This document shows positions 45,922 to 58,087 of a stretch of DNA of 64,000 bases, in pieces. Origin of the DNA: Candidatus Roseilinea sp. (lineage in GTDB: Bacteria > Chloroflexota > Anaerolineae > J036 > Brachytrichaceae); NCBI GenBank assembly GCA_026003755.1, contig BPHV01000004.1:248001-312000 (forward strand), in the 5' to 3' direction. The position numbers and the translations under genes are program-made. Positions within the stretch are counted from its first letter, which is position 1. The number at the start of each line of letters is the position of its first letter. The notes below the pieces were generated by a model, which made no database searches, was not told the DNA's origin, and saw only the letters and a program-made list of their open reading frames with translations.

Positions 45922-46601
45922 GACAGCAATCCATCCGGGATGTTAGGATGACAACGGCGCAACGCGCGTCACGTGCAACACAATCGCCCTGCAAGGCCAA
46001 GGGATTTTTGCGGGTGTGCTCTTGAAGGTCGCCCACGGCCAGACGGCTCGATGGGTCTTGCACCCCTGTTCAGCGTTTTGGCGCTGGTGGACGCAGTTTG
46101 CGCGCGTTACAAAGGCGCGGCGGGATCACAATTAGCTGCTTCGCGCAAAGCCTTAATCCGGCCTGCCGGTCTTACCCATCGGCGGCTCGCGACTTTTCCG
46201 GGCGACAGCGTGTGTCCAAACCCGCAGCCTCGCCTAAAGAGCTTTTGAATTGCCGGGGCCGATTTTACAGCGTTGCATGTGCACAGCGTCAAGATGGACG
46301 GCCTTAAATTTCTTCAGGCGGCCGACTTTACCTTGAGGTCTCGGCGCCATCGCATTGGCCACGGCTCGGGACAAATCCCTCGGACGAAGAAGCGCAGGCG
46401 CGCCTTCAAACAAAACAAATCTCAAGGCGCGGACGGCGCGGTCGCCCTTCGGCTGGGCGACAACAATCCCTTCGGCGTGCTCAACACGGGCGACGCCTCG
46501 GCCCGCGGGGCGTCGCGGAGCGGAGGCACGGAACGTCTTTTCAGCAGGAGGACCAGGCCGCCCACATCAAGAAGCTGCTGGAGAAGTGCGCGTAGCCGAA
46601 A
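45922..46601. other. 680-bp intergenic region with coding-like fragments
   Basis: No intact gene. On the plus strand, LRLGDNNPFGVLNTGDASAR (about 46440-46500) and, after a frame change, FQQEDQAAHIKKLLEKCA ending in TAG near 46594 look like the end of a decayed gene. The minus strand at 46237-46380 reads RDLSRAVANAMAPRPQGK in an open frame. The GC-rich stretch 46120-46260 can fold but matches no riboswitch I know. It is the 5' region of the double-permease operon. Confidence 0.35.
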
Positions 46602-47129
46602 TCAGAGGCGGGTATAACGCCAGCTCACAGGCTGGCCGTTCTCGTAGGGCATCACGCCGTGGAACGGACGAGGATCGTCATCGAAGACGAGCGGCAAGAA
46701 GTACGGGTCGCCCGGCCACATGGGGAGCGCGGCGCGGTCGCGCGTCCGTGGATCGGTCGAACATGCATCCAGCAGGCGTTGGAGCGGCGTCCACTCCAAC
46801 GTGCCTTCGTCATTGCGCATCACCGGCTCACCGACAAACTGATAGATCAAGAAGACGAAGCCGAGCCAGTCCTCGCCGTTCGGGCCGAAGCCGGGCCAAC
46901 TGATGGTGCCACGCAACTGCATGGCGGCCACCTCGACGCCGGCCTCCTCGCGGATCTCGCGCTTCATGCACGCCGCGACATCCTCATCGCGTTCCACCTT
47001 GCCACCCAGGCCGTTGTATTTGCCGAAGGCCTGATCATCAGGGCGCACGTTGCGGTGAATCATCAACACAAATCGGCGGTCGGGCGAAAGGATATAGCCC
47101 AGTGTGCCGATAATGGGGGTGTAGGGCAT
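46602..47129 (-). CDS. NUDIX hydrolase (MutT/8-oxo-dGTP diphosphatase-like)
   Basis: 175 residues from the ATG at 47129. The Nudix box spans residues about 40-62: GGKVERDEDVAACMKREIRE followed by EAG, fitting GX5EX7REUXEEXGU. The opening IGTLGYILSPDRRFVLMIHR is typical of the 8-oxo-dGTP or general NTP branch. It probably sanitises the nucleotide pool. The gap to the PQQ-propeller gene upstream is 24 bp. Confidence 0.88.
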   Translation of the reverse strand: MPYTPIIGTLGYILSPDRRFVLMIHRNVRPDDQAFGKYNGLGGKVERDEDVAACMKREIREEAGVEVAAMQLRGTISWPGFGPNGEDWLGFVFLIYQFVGEPVMRNDEGTLEWTPLQRLLDACSTDPRTRDRAALPMWPGDPYFLPLVFDDDPRPFHGVMPYENGQPVSWRYTRL

Positions 47130-47153
47130 GAGGGGAGAGGCGCCGCTGTGGCG

Positions 47154-48299
47154 CTACGGCTTAGTCGCCAAGGGGAAATCAAACTTCTTTCGGCGGCTTT
47201 CTAGGTCAACCGCCGTCAACTTGATGTCCCCGTCGAAGAGCGGCACGAGCAGCGCGCCATCGGCGTAGGCCGGCGTAGAGAGCAACCGCCGCACCAGGCC
47301 ATTCTCCAGCACACGCACCGGCGATGAGCGGCTGGCGTCCGCGTTGAGCCGGCGATCAAAACTATACAGGTAAGTGTCGCTCGACACCACGTAGAGCGTG
47401 TTGCCGACGATGACCGGCTGAGCGCGGATTGCGCCGCCCACCTGTGACCGCCAGAGCACGTTGCCGTTGCGGCGGTCAATGGCATACACCCCACCCTTTA
47501 CATCGCCGACGAAAATCTCGTCGCCGTCGAGCAGCGGATCGCACCAGATCCAGCCGTCCAGCCGGTTCGGCGAGCGCCAGACCAGCGCGCCGGTCTCGGC
47601 GTCCACGGCGTACATGTGCTGGTCGAATGAGCCGAAGTACAACACGCCGTCGGCGATGGCCGGGTGCGAGGCGATCGAAGCGCCAGCGCTGAAAGTCCAC
47701 AACAGCTTGCCGGTAGCCGCATCGAGCGCATACAGCTTGTGATCGAGCGACGGCTGGAAGACTTTGCCCTTCGCCACCAGGGGCCGCACCCACAGCTTAT
47801 TCTGCGCGGTGAACTTCCACACCAGCTTCGGCTCGGCGCCTTCGAGCTGCGCCGGGTCGAGCGCGTAGAGCGTGTTATCTCCGTTCGGCGCAAAGATCAG
47901 TTTGCCGTCGGTGCTGGCGCCGTCGGTGTACTCGCGCTGGCCGCCGGAAAAGCGCCACAGCTCAACGCCGCTGTCAGCGGAAAGCGCGTAGAGGCGATGG
48001 CTGGTGCGGCCGTTCAAGCCGATGGTCTCACCTACGATGATGGCGTTGCCAAATTTCAGCGGCGGGCCGGCGAACGGGCCGGGGCGCGTGTTGTTATCGG
48101 CCTCGGTCGCAGGGAACATCCACTTTTGCGCGCCGGTGGCCGGATCAAACTTATACACATGCAAGTTGCTAGCGAGGTAGGCGTCCGCGCCGTCGAGTGT
48201 GAGACCGGGAAAGGAGGTGGGGGAGATTTCGCCGCCGCAGGCGCTCAGCGTCAGGGCTGCAGCCGCGACGACAAGCAAGTTGCGAAGCGTTCTTTTCAT
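47154..48299 (-). CDS. PQQ-like beta-propeller lipoprotein
   Basis: 381 residues; signal peptide and lipobox LSAC at about residue 18-21. The rest is a repeated blade pattern: DAATGKLLWTFSAG, VDAETGALVWRSPNRLDGW, IDRRNGNVLWRSQVGGAI, each with the W-docking end. It is similar to BamB-like and PQQ-repeat propellers, but no PQQ-dehydrogenase active site is visible, so a scaffold or binding role outside the membrane is most likely. It is followed by nudix on the same strand. Confidence 0.85.
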   Translation of the reverse strand: MKRTLRNLLVVAAAALTLSACGGEISPTSFPGLTLDGADAYLASNLHVYKFDPATGAQKWMFPATEADNNTRPGPFAGPPLKFGNAIIVGETIGLNGRTSHRLYALSADSGVELWRFSGGQREYTDGASTDGKLIFAPNGDNTLYALDPAQLEGAEPKLVWKFTAQNKLWVRPLVAKGKVFQPSLDHKLYALDAATGKLLWTFSAGASIASHPAIADGVLYFGSFDQHMYAVDAETGALVWRSPNRLDGWIWCDPLLDGDEIFVGDVKGGVYAIDRRNGNVLWRSQVGGAIRAQPVIVGNTLYVVSSDTYLYSFDRRLNADASRSSPVRVLENGLVRRLLSTPAYADGALLVPLFDGDIKLTAVDLESRRKKFDFPLATKP

Positions 48300-48314
48300 G
48301 TTCGGTTCAGACGC

Positions 48315-48569
48315 TCAGGGGACCGGATCGTATCCGCCGGGATGGAAGGGATGACAGCGCGCGATGCGCTTGACGCCCAGCCACAGCCCTTTCACGGCGC
48401 CATACTTGGCGATGGCCTGGAGCGTATATTCGCTGCACGTGGGATAAAAGCGACACGACGGCGGCAGCGCCGGAGAGATCGCAAGCTGGTAAAAACGAAT
48501 CGCGCCGATCATCAGCCGGTCGAGCAAAGCCTGCCGCATGCGCGCACGTCGCGGGTAGGTTTCGAGCAT
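48315..48569 (-). CDS. yidD: Membrane protein insertion efficiency factor
   Basis: 84 residues from the ATG at 48569, which overlaps the rnpA stop by one base (TGATG). Hallmarks: [34 protein letters not shown] and [14 protein letters not shown] at the C-terminus. It assists YidC-dependent insertion. yidC, which normally follows, is not here; the next gene downstream on this strand is the PQQ propeller. Confidence 0.92.
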   Translation of the reverse strand: MLETYPRRARMRQALLDRLMIGAIRFYQLAISPALPPSCRFYPTCSEYTLQAIAKYGAVKGLWLGVKRIARCHPFHPGGYDPVP

Positions 48570-48940
48570 CACTTCGCGATAGGCGCCGTTCGTATCAGAT
48601 GAGCTTTGTTCAGCAGCCACAGTAGATCTTCTTGCACCTGCTGCATGCGCGCCGACTCGGCGATGATGGAAGGCTGCGCGATCAGCACAATGTCCCAGCC
48701 CGGGGCGATTGAATCGGACAGATGACGCATTGCCTCTTGCAACAACCGGCGCGCGCGGTTACGCTTCACCGCGCTGCCGATCGCTCGCGTAGTAATATAA
48801 CCGACGCGCGTTTGCAACCCATGCGGTTCATCCGCTTGCGCCGGCGCGCGAGCGGCGTTCAACACACAATACTTGCCCCGCCACCGCGCGCCCTCTCGGC
48901 GAACCCGCTCGAAGTCCTCCTTCCTCGCCAGCTTCTCCAA
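48569..48940 (-). CDS. rnpA: Ribonuclease P protein component
   Basis: 123 residues. [20 protein letters not shown] opens the domain; the RNA-binding helix [20 protein letters not shown] holds the RNR motif. It pairs with RNase P RNA to mature tRNA 5' ends. It begins 4 bp after the rpmH stop and is coupled to yidD. The usual order rpmH-rnpA-yidD is kept. Confidence 0.93.
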   Translation of the reverse strand: MEKLARKEDFERVRREGARWRGKYCVLNAARAPAQADEPHGLQTRVGYITTRAIGSAVKRNRARRLLQEAMRHLSDSIAPGWDIVLIAQPSIIAESARMQQVQEDLLWLLNKAHLIRTAPIAK

Positions 48941-48944
48941 TGGG

Positions 48945-49166
48945 TCACTTGCTGCCCGCTGTGCCGCGTTTGCTCTTGGCCGGGGAATACACCGCGTTCC
49001 AGTTGACCTTCTTGACGTGGTTGTTCGCCGACACCGTCAACACTTTGCGCCCTTTCGCGCGACGCGCGGCGAGCACCTTGCGTCCACTCTTGGTTGACAT
49101 GCGCGCTCGAAAGCCGTGTACGCGCACGCGGCGGCGCTTCTTCGGTTGATACGTTCGCTTTGGCAT
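48945..49166 (-). CDS. rpmH: Ribosomal protein L34 with C-terminal extension
   Basis: 73 residues. The first 45 ([20 protein letters not shown], then [19 protein letters not shown]) are a standard L34. A further 28 residues ([18 protein letters not shown] within) extend beyond the usual 44-47. The start is fixed by the conserved MPKRT. The extension runs to within 4 bp of rnpA, so it is either genuine or the result of a lost stop. dnaA is not on the other side; Maf is. Confidence 0.9.
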   Translation of the reverse strand: MPKRTYQPKKRRRVRVHGFRARMSTKSGRKVLAARRAKGRKVLTVSANNHVKKVNWNAVYSPAKSKRGTAGSK

Positions 49167-49277
49167 CTCGTACTACTCCTCTTACACTCGTTCAAACTCA
49201 CCGAAGGCGTGCAACCGATGCCCGCCTTGGCAGAAGTCCACGATCCAGGGAATGAAGCGCGCGGATTATACCGGAGT

Positions 49278-50093
49278 TTACGCTGAGCCGCGTGGCGACG
49301 CCAAGCGTGTAACGACGTGGTGCGGATCGTCTAACACGCGGGGGCATGGCGCGCCGGTGAACGCCACACACACCGGCGCCGGATCAGGCAAGTGCGGCAC
49401 CAAAGCGCGCACATGACACAGCGCCAGGCCGACGACGTTGAGTGGACAACCGCGGATGTGGTCAACGGGCTGGAAGGCGGGATGCTGCGCAGCATAACCG
49501 CCGGCCTTGTCAAACGGATCGCCGGTGGCGATGTAGGCCTCGATTTCGTCATCGCTGTAATGGCGCATCGTTACTTGCGATGAAACAGCGTCAAGGCGTT
49601 CGTGTCCGTTCCAACAGATCACAATGGCCGACTGCACCTGATGGGTGCGCCCGCGCAGGCGGCGCAGCATCGTGCGTGCTTCGTCGGCGTCGGCGGGTTT
49701 GTTCAGCATCTCGCCGTCCAGCACCACCGTGGTGTCGCAGGCGATGATGATCGGATCGGAGACCGGAGATTGGGGATTGAGGATTGCGTGCGATATAGGC
49801 AACTGCTCGACCTGGGCTGCACAATCTCCAACCTCTAATCTCTTGCGCGCAATGCGTGCCTTCTCACGCGTGATGCGGCATTGGGTCTCGAGCGGCGTCT
49901 CATCCGGCAGCGGAGTTTCGTCCACGTCGGCCGGGCACACCTGAAACGTCACCCCGAGCAAGGCGAGTAGCTCACGCCGACGAGGCGAGGCAGAAGCGAG
50001 GACGATCGAGGATTGGGAATTGAGGATTGACGATTTAAGATTGGAGATTGGAGACTGAGAATCAGGGATTGGCAGTTGCGATAAATGATTCAT
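49278..50093 (-). CDS. maf: Maf-family nucleoside triphosphate pyrophosphatase with repeat-encoded insertions
   Basis: 271 residues from the ATG at 50093. The Maf core is clear: SIVLASASPRRRELLALLGV, DVDETPLPDETPLETQCRI, IIACDTTVVLDGEMLNKPA, DPFDKAGGYAAQHPAF. Two segments are not Maf-like: residues about 5-29 (LPIPDSQSPISNLKSS, ILNSQSS) and an insert near 97-125 (ISHAILNPQSPVSD). Both are encoded by the heptamer-type repeats at 50005-50074 and 49754-49847, which here happen to be open in frame. The enzyme hydrolyses non-canonical or pyrimidine NTPs. A start further in, close to SIVLASASP, cannot be excluded. Confidence 0.85.
   Translation of the reverse strand: MNHLSQLPIPDSQSPISNLKSSILNSQSSIVLASASPRRRELLALLGVTFQVCPADVDETPLPDETPLETQCRITREKARIARKRLEVGDCAAQVEQLPISHAILNPQSPVSDPIIIACDTTVVLDGEMLNKPADADEARTMLRRLRGRTHQVQSAIVICWNGHERLDAVSSQVTMRHYSDDEIEAYIATGDPFDKAGGYAAQHPAFQPVDHIRGCPLNVVGLALCHVRALVPHLPDPAPVCVAFTGAPCPRVLDDPHHVVTRLASPRGSA
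49754..49847. repeat. Heptamer-type repeats in inverted halves inside maf
   Basis: Variants of GGAGATT/GGGGATT/GAGGATT run from 49754 to 49787, and inverse variants (AATCTCC, CCTCTAATCTC) from 49822 to 49847, with 34 bp between. The halves could pair. They encode a non-conserved insert in Maf. Confidence 0.8.
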
Positions 50094-50160
50094 AAGCAGC
50101 AAATCTCCGATCTCCAATCTCCTATCTCTAATCTCCTATCTCTAATTTCTAATCTCCATC
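50005..50160. repeat. Heptamer-type repeat array in inverted halves around the maf start
   Basis: 50005-50074 carries GAGGATT, GGGAATT, GGAGATT and related units; 50101-50160 carries many units such as ATCTCCT and ATCTCTA in inverse orientation. The maf start codon (50091-50093) lies between them. Short tandem heptamers of this sort are familiar in Cyanobacteria and Chloroflexota intergenic regions. Confidence 0.85.
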
Positions 50161-50179
50161 CACATGCCAAAATCCGCAC

Positions 50180-51187
50180 TCAGCCGATAAACTCGGTGCG
50201 CTTGAGCACCTCGATGTTCTCAAGCGCACGACCGGTGCCGAGGGCGACGCAAGCGATCGGTGCATCGGCCACATAGGCTGGGACGCCGGTCTCTCGGGTG
50301 AGGTATTCGTCGAGCTTGTGCAACAAGGCGGTGCCGCCGGTCAGCGCCATGCCGCGGTCAATGATATCGGATGCCAACTCGGGCGGCGTGCGTTCCAGCA
50401 CCGACTTCACGCACGCAGAAATCTGCGCCAGCGGTTCTTGCAGGGCCTCAACAATTTCGTTGGTCGAGACCTCAATCGTGCGCGGCAGGCCGGTGACCTG
50501 ATCACGCCCCTGCACTTGCATGTACATCTCTTCTTCCAGCGGGAGCGCGCTGCCGATGTTGATCTTGATTTCTTCCGCAGTCGGTTCGCCAATGGCCAGG
50601 TTGTACTTGCGGCGAATAAAGTTCTGAATAGCCGCGTCGAGCTTGAGGCCGCCGACGCGCACAGAGTTGGCGACGACGATGCCGTTCATGGAGACCACGG
50701 CGGCCTCGGCGGTGCCGCCGCCGATATCAACCACCAGGTTGCCTGTGGCGGTATCCACCGGCAAGCCTGCGCCGTATGCGGCGGCCAGCGGCTCGCGGAT
50801 CGGGAAGACCTCACCGGCGCCGGCTTCGATGGCCGCCTCGCGCACGGCGCGACGCTCGACGCTGGTCACGCCATAGGGCACGCCGATCACCACGCGCGGC
50901 GGCAACAGGCTGAAGCCCTTCGCTTTATTCACGAAGTGCTGCAGCATCCTCTGCGTCACCTGGTAATCGGCGATCACGCCATCGCGCAGCGGCCGGGCGA
51001 CTTCAATCTCGTCGGGAGTGCGGCCGTACATCTGGCGCGCCTCTTCGCCAACTTCCACGACCGTCTCCTCGCGCGAGAGAATAGCAACGACGGAGGGCTC
51101 CTGGATCACAATGCCCTTGCCCCGCACATACACCAACACGTTGACGGTGCCGAGGTCTATGCCGATCTCTGCCCGAAGGATGCCCAT
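50180..51187 (-). CDS. mreB: Rod-shape-determining actin homologue MreB
   Basis: 335 residues. Actin-fold phosphate loops: [51 protein letters not shown]; also [20 protein letters not shown]. The length is normal. It polymerises under the membrane to guide cell-wall synthesis. mreC/mreD are not adjacent; instead it follows atpC on the same strand with 72 bp between, and precedes maf. A rod or filament shape is implied. Confidence 0.93.
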   Translation of the reverse strand: MGILRAEIGIDLGTVNVLVYVRGKGIVIQEPSVVAILSREETVVEVGEEARQMYGRTPDEIEVARPLRDGVIADYQVTQRMLQHFVNKAKGFSLLPPRVVIGVPYGVTSVERRAVREAAIEAGAGEVFPIREPLAAAYGAGLPVDTATGNLVVDIGGGTAEAAVVSMNGIVVANSVRVGGLKLDAAIQNFIRRKYNLAIGEPTAEEIKINIGSALPLEEEMYMQVQGRDQVTGLPRTIEVSTNEIVEALQEPLAQISACVKSVLERTPPELASDIIDRGMALTGGTALLHKLDEYLTRETGVPAYVADAPIACVALGTGRALENIEVLKRTEFIG

Positions 51188-51259
51188 GTCGTTCTCGCGA
51201 CTCGCGAATCTTGCAGCGTGCCGGCGCCTCGCACAAGGCGCGCCGCCACGCGTCTGGCG

Positions 51260-51703
51260 TCAGTTGTGCGCCTCACCGCGATGGGTGCGCCGGCGCATGG
51301 CCACGTTCAAGCGCACCGTGCTCCGACGTAGCGCCGCCTCGAGCTTGAGCAGGTCTTCTTTGTTCGGCGGCGGGTTCTTCAGTAACGCTTCGGCACGCGC
51401 GCGGGCCGCTTCGGCGCGGGCGATGTCAATCTCATCCGCGCGTTCGGCGCTGTCGGCCAGGATGATCACACGGTTGTCGTGAATATCCACGAAACCGCCG
51501 CCGATGGCGAACTCCTGCACCTCGTCGCCAATCTTGACGCGCAGCTCTCCCGGCTTCAGCGTGGAGAGCACCGGCGCGTGATGTGGCAATACGCCCATCA
51601 CGCCACCGGCGCCGGGCACGGTCACCATGTCCACTTCCCCGCTGAATACGGTGCGCTCGCTTGTGACGATTTCTAGATGCAACGGCATAGGCAAATGAAG
51701 CAT
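51260..51703 (-). CDS. atpC: ATP synthase epsilon subunit
   Basis: 147 residues (start ATG 51703, or ATG 51688 five residues in). An N-terminal beta-sandwich with LEIVTSERTVFSGEVDMVTV, GVLPHHAPVLSTLKPGELRV and AIGGGFVDIHDNRVIILAD is followed by a two-helix tail. It belongs to the central stalk and can inhibit hydrolysis. 64 bp downstream of atpD. Confidence 0.93.
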   Translation of the reverse strand: MLHLPMPLHLEIVTSERTVFSGEVDMVTVPGAGGVMGVLPHHAPVLSTLKPGELRVKIGDEVQEFAIGGGFVDIHDNRVIILADSAERADEIDIARAEAARARAEALLKNPPPNKEDLLKLEAALRRSTVRLNVAMRRRTHRGEAHN

Positions 51704-51767
51704 TGAGGGGAAGGCCGCCGGGTGGACGCTCGCCCGTCGCCGTCCTCAATGCAGCTTGGCGGCCTGC

Positions 51768-53231
<1,464 letters not shown>

Positions 53232-55130
53232 TTATCTGGCCTCTAGCACCACATACACGGGCAGGCCGCTCCTCTCATGTGCAATGAAGGTTTCGACCAC
53301 CTGCCGGCCCATCCGATTCGCGATTTCGGTGAAGTCTTTTCGGCGATTATAAACGGCAAACCGCTCCCAGAGCACGATGTAGCGCCGGTCGGGATCCTGC
53401 AGCATCTCAGCGGCACGTCGGCGGAAGCCTTCGTCGGCCTGCTCGGAGAAGCCGAAGATCTCTATCGGCCGCACGCGATCCGCCGTCAGCACGCGCAGGT
53501 TCTTCTCAATGCCCCAATCCAGCGCGACCGGCTGATGCACGGCGTGGGCATCCAACCAATCGGCCAACTTGTAGATCGCATCGGAGAAGCGCCCCGTCCC
53601 GCCCGTGCGCGCTAGGGTCGCGTGGTGCTGTTCATTGACCCACACATCGCGGCTGAAAGGCAGCGCGAGAAGCAGACCGACAAGGAGCGGGGGCAAGGAG
53701 GCGACCAGGCGATTTCTCTTTGTCCCCGTGACCCTTTGTCCCCGTGTCACGAAGCCTGCGACGAACTCCGCCAGCCACACGGCCGCGCACGCCACCACCC
53801 ACTGCGGCAGGGGCAGCATGATGAACTGGTGGGTGGACCACAAACCAGAGACCGTGAACGCGCCCAACACGACCAGGGTGGCGATGCTCGCCAGCACCGC
53901 GAAGAAAAGGCGCGACGCATCGCGCTTGCCTTGTTGCGCCGGCGGCTGGTCGCCCAAGCCGCGCCCACGGATGATCGCCAGGGCCCCGCCGACGGTTGCG
54001 CTGAGGATCAAGGTCGGCACGGCATAGACGTTGCCGAACGGCACGCCGTTGTACCAAAAGTAGCTGCCGTCCACGAACACACGCGCGTCGTCAACCGCTT
54101 TTTGGATGTTGTGGAAGAAATCCAGATTGTTTACGCCGAACTGCTGCGTCGGCCGCACGAGCGAATCGAGCAGGAGCGTGACCGTCCACGCCTGGCCATC
54201 GCGGATCAAGCCGACGATGTTGTAGTAGATCAGCGGAGACGCGCCGAGCAGCGCGCCAACTGCCGTCCACCCCAGCGCCGGCGCAAGCGCAGCCAGGCAT
54301 TCCCGCTGGCTCTGCAAGCGACGCGCCGCGCGGCTGCGCGTGAACCACATCACCGCGCCGATGACCAGCAGCACGATCACCCAGCGCAGGAACAACAACT
54401 TAGCCCACAGCCCCAGGCCGATGAGCGCGCCGGCGCTCAGCGCCAGCAGCCAGGAGGCTGAGGATAAACCACGACGCGTCGCGCTCGGCCCGCGGTGCGC
54501 GATGCGCGATTCCCGACTCTCCCTCCGAATCACCGCGTCGAGCAACAACAGCGAGCCGATCGAGAACACCGTCATCACACTGGTCACGCTGATGCCCTGC
54601 CGGCTAAACCAAATGAAGGAGGGGTTGACCGCCAGCAGCAGCGTGGCCAAGCCGGCGACGCCGTAGCCGAACCAGCGGTGGGCCAGCCACCAGGCCAGCA
54701 CGATGGTGACGCAGGAGAAGAAGATGGGCTGCGCCCGCGCCGCCACATAGCCCGGCCCAAACACCCCCATGAAGGGCAAGGTCAGGTAGCCGCCCAGGCT
54801 CCCCATATAGTCAAGCAACATGACCGGGAAACGGCCGATGCCGATGCCGCGCAGCAACTCCGGCTGTCGGCCTTGCATCACGTCCAGCATCGGCGCCAGG
54901 TCGAGCGCCTCGTCGTAATAGAAGCCGGGCAGATGCAGTTGGCGCAGCGAGAAGGCCAGGAATAGGACCACGGCGGCGACGAGCGGGAGGTAGCGCGCGA
55001 CTCGCGCCGCGATTAATTTTGCTGCTGCGGGTGCGGCTTGCACAAGATCCATGGTGCGCAGCCTGCCGGCATGGCGCAACCCAGCGAGCCGGCGGCCCAT
55101 GCCGGCATGACCGCCTTTGAACGGAGTCAA
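53232..55130 (-). CDS. GT-C-fold membrane glycosyltransferase (PMT/ArnT-like) inside the atp operon
   Basis: Up to 632 residues (start ATG 55130; ATG 55052 at MDLVQAAP is also possible). About ten to twelve membrane helices. The first outer loop has LHLPGFYYDEALDLAPM with the acidic pair expected of GT-C enzymes using polyprenyl-phosphate sugars. LLAVNPSFIWFSRQGISVTS follows the family pattern. The C-terminal 130 residues are soluble. It probably transfers a sugar to a surface protein or glycolipid. Two inserts look repeat-encoded: RRESRESRIAHRG and VTRGQRVTGTKRNR. Spacing is 36 bp to atpD and 31 bp to atpG, so it is co-transcribed with ATP synthase. Confidence 0.8.
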   Translation of the reverse strand: MTPFKGGHAGMGRRLAGLRHAGRLRTMDLVQAAPAAAKLIAARVARYLPLVAAVVLFLAFSLRQLHLPGFYYDEALDLAPMLDVMQGRQPELLRGIGIGRFPVMLLDYMGSLGGYLTLPFMGVFGPGYVAARAQPIFFSCVTIVLAWWLAHRWFGYGVAGLATLLLAVNPSFIWFSRQGISVTSVMTVFSIGSLLLLDAVIRRESRESRIAHRGPSATRRGLSSASWLLALSAGALIGLGLWAKLLFLRWVIVLLVIGAVMWFTRSRAARRLQSQRECLAALAPALGWTAVGALLGASPLIYYNIVGLIRDGQAWTVTLLLDSLVRPTQQFGVNNLDFFHNIQKAVDDARVFVDGSYFWYNGVPFGNVYAVPTLILSATVGGALAIIRGRGLGDQPPAQQGKRDASRLFFAVLASIATLVVLGAFTVSGLWSTHQFIMLPLPQWVVACAAVWLAEFVAGFVTRGQRVTGTKRNRLVASLPPLLVGLLLALPFSRDVWVNEQHHATLARTGGTGRFSDAIYKLADWLDAHAVHQPVALDWGIEKNLRVLTADRVRPIEIFGFSEQADEGFRRRAAEMLQDPDRRYIVLWERFAVYNRRKDFTEIANRMGRQVVETFIAHERSGLPVYVVLEAR

Positions 55131-55161
55131 CGGCGGGCCGGATCATCCGTTCCGGGTCTGC

Positions 55162-56088
55162 TCACAGAGCGCTGCCGGCAGGCATCCCCAGGGCCTTGGC
55201 GGCTTCCTCCATGGCCTGGCGCAGCGCCTCGGCGCCGCCGGCGATGTCGAGCAGTTCGTTGGTGATGCCGGCCTGGCGCGCCTTGTTGTAACTGAGCGTG
55301 TAGGCCACGATCAGGTCCGAGGCGTTGTCCGTGGCGTTGCGCATGGCGATGCGCTGGGCAGTGTAAAAGCTGGCCAGCGATTCGAGCACCGCCTGATACA
55401 CCTGCATCTCGGTTAGGCGTGGGAGGAGCGTGTTCAGGATCTCCGACGGCCCCGGCTCAAATTCATAGGCCGGACGAGGCCCGCGGTGCGCTTGATCCGG
55501 CATGATTGCTTCGCGCGCCAGGGGCAGAAGCCGTTTGATGACGGGCTTCTGCTGGGTAGCGCTGATGAACTCGGTGTAGATCAGATACACCTCGTCAGCG
55601 GCGCCGCTGAGGAAGTCGTCAATCGCAGCGCGCGTTGCGGGCGTCGTGTCCAACAGGGTTGGGCGCGCCGGCATGCCGGAGAAATCCGCAGCGATCTTGC
55701 CGCCGCGCCGGTAGATGAAGTCGCGCCCCTTCTTGCCGATGGTGATGAAGTGCACCGGCTTGCCGTAGTCACGCGCGAAGTTGAACGCGACGCGGGAGAC
55801 GTTGCTGTTGAACGCGCCGGCCAGGCCGCGGTCGCCGGAGATCAAGATGACGGCGGCGCTGTTGACCGGTTCGCGCTGGGTGAGCAGCGGATGCCTCGTC
55901 TCACCGCCGGCCAGCGACGCCACGCTGGCGAGCAAATCGCGCGCGCGTTGTGAATACGGGCGCGTGGCTTCGACCATCTGCTGGGCGCGCCGCACGCGGC
56001 CGGCCGCCACACTTTCCAGCGCTTTGGTGATCTGCCGGACGTTCTTGACGCTGCGAATGCGTCGCTTGATTTCTCGTGCTGTAGCCAT
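55162..56088 (-). CDS. atpG: ATP synthase gamma subunit
   Basis: 308 residues. ATAREIKRRIRSVKNVRQIT and ALESVAAGRVRRAQQMVEA open it, ISGDRGLAGAFNSNVSR is the conserved middle motif, and YNKARQAGITNELLDIAGGA closes it. It forms the rotating shaft of F1. 76 bp after atpA; the following gene is the GT-C enzyme instead of atpD. Confidence 0.95.
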   Translation of the reverse strand: MATAREIKRRIRSVKNVRQITKALESVAAGRVRRAQQMVEATRPYSQRARDLLASVASLAGGETRHPLLTQREPVNSAAVILISGDRGLAGAFNSNVSRVAFNFARDYGKPVHFITIGKKGRDFIYRRGGKIAADFSGMPARPTLLDTTPATRAAIDDFLSGAADEVYLIYTEFISATQQKPVIKRLLPLAREAIMPDQAHRGPRPAYEFEPGPSEILNTLLPRLTEMQVYQAVLESLASFYTAQRIAMRNATDNASDLIVAYTLSYNKARQAGITNELLDIAGGAEALRQAMEEAAKALGMPAGSAL

Positions 56089-56164
56089 CGTGGATGTATA
56101 AGCGCCAAGCGTTCAGAACCAAGCGCCCAGGTCTTCTGGCCGCCTGGGCGCAGGCACCCCGCCC

Positions 56165-57877
<1,713 letters not shown>

Positions 57878-58087
57878 CTACGTTAATCCTCCGGGGTTCA
57901 TTCTGCCAATCGGCGAACAGTTGCCTAAACGGGCGCAAGTATACCTTGAGCAGGCCAGGCGGCGGCTACGCGAGGCAGGCTTCTGGCGAAGGGGCATGCG
58001 CAACATGTCGAGGATGGGCGCAGGCCATGCCCGACGCCGCCCCGGCCTCGCCTGCGGATAAATGCACCCGGCGATGAAGCGACACAC

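Noticed and set aside
46080-46260. Cyclic-di-GMP (GEMM) or other riboswitch on the plus strand
   Set aside because: A GCGCAAAGCC resembles part of the GEMM core, but the A-rich first half and the receptor stems are missing and the orientation does not lead into a gene.
48315-49280. Replication origin beside rpmH-rnpA
   Set aside because: No dnaA, dnaN or cluster of DnaA boxes is visible near; the flanking genes are maf and a PQQ propeller.
50005-50160. Possible CRISPR-like array
   Set aside because: Units are 7-8 bp variants without spacers and occur in inverted halves; no cas genes are in the window. They are heptamer-type simple repeats.
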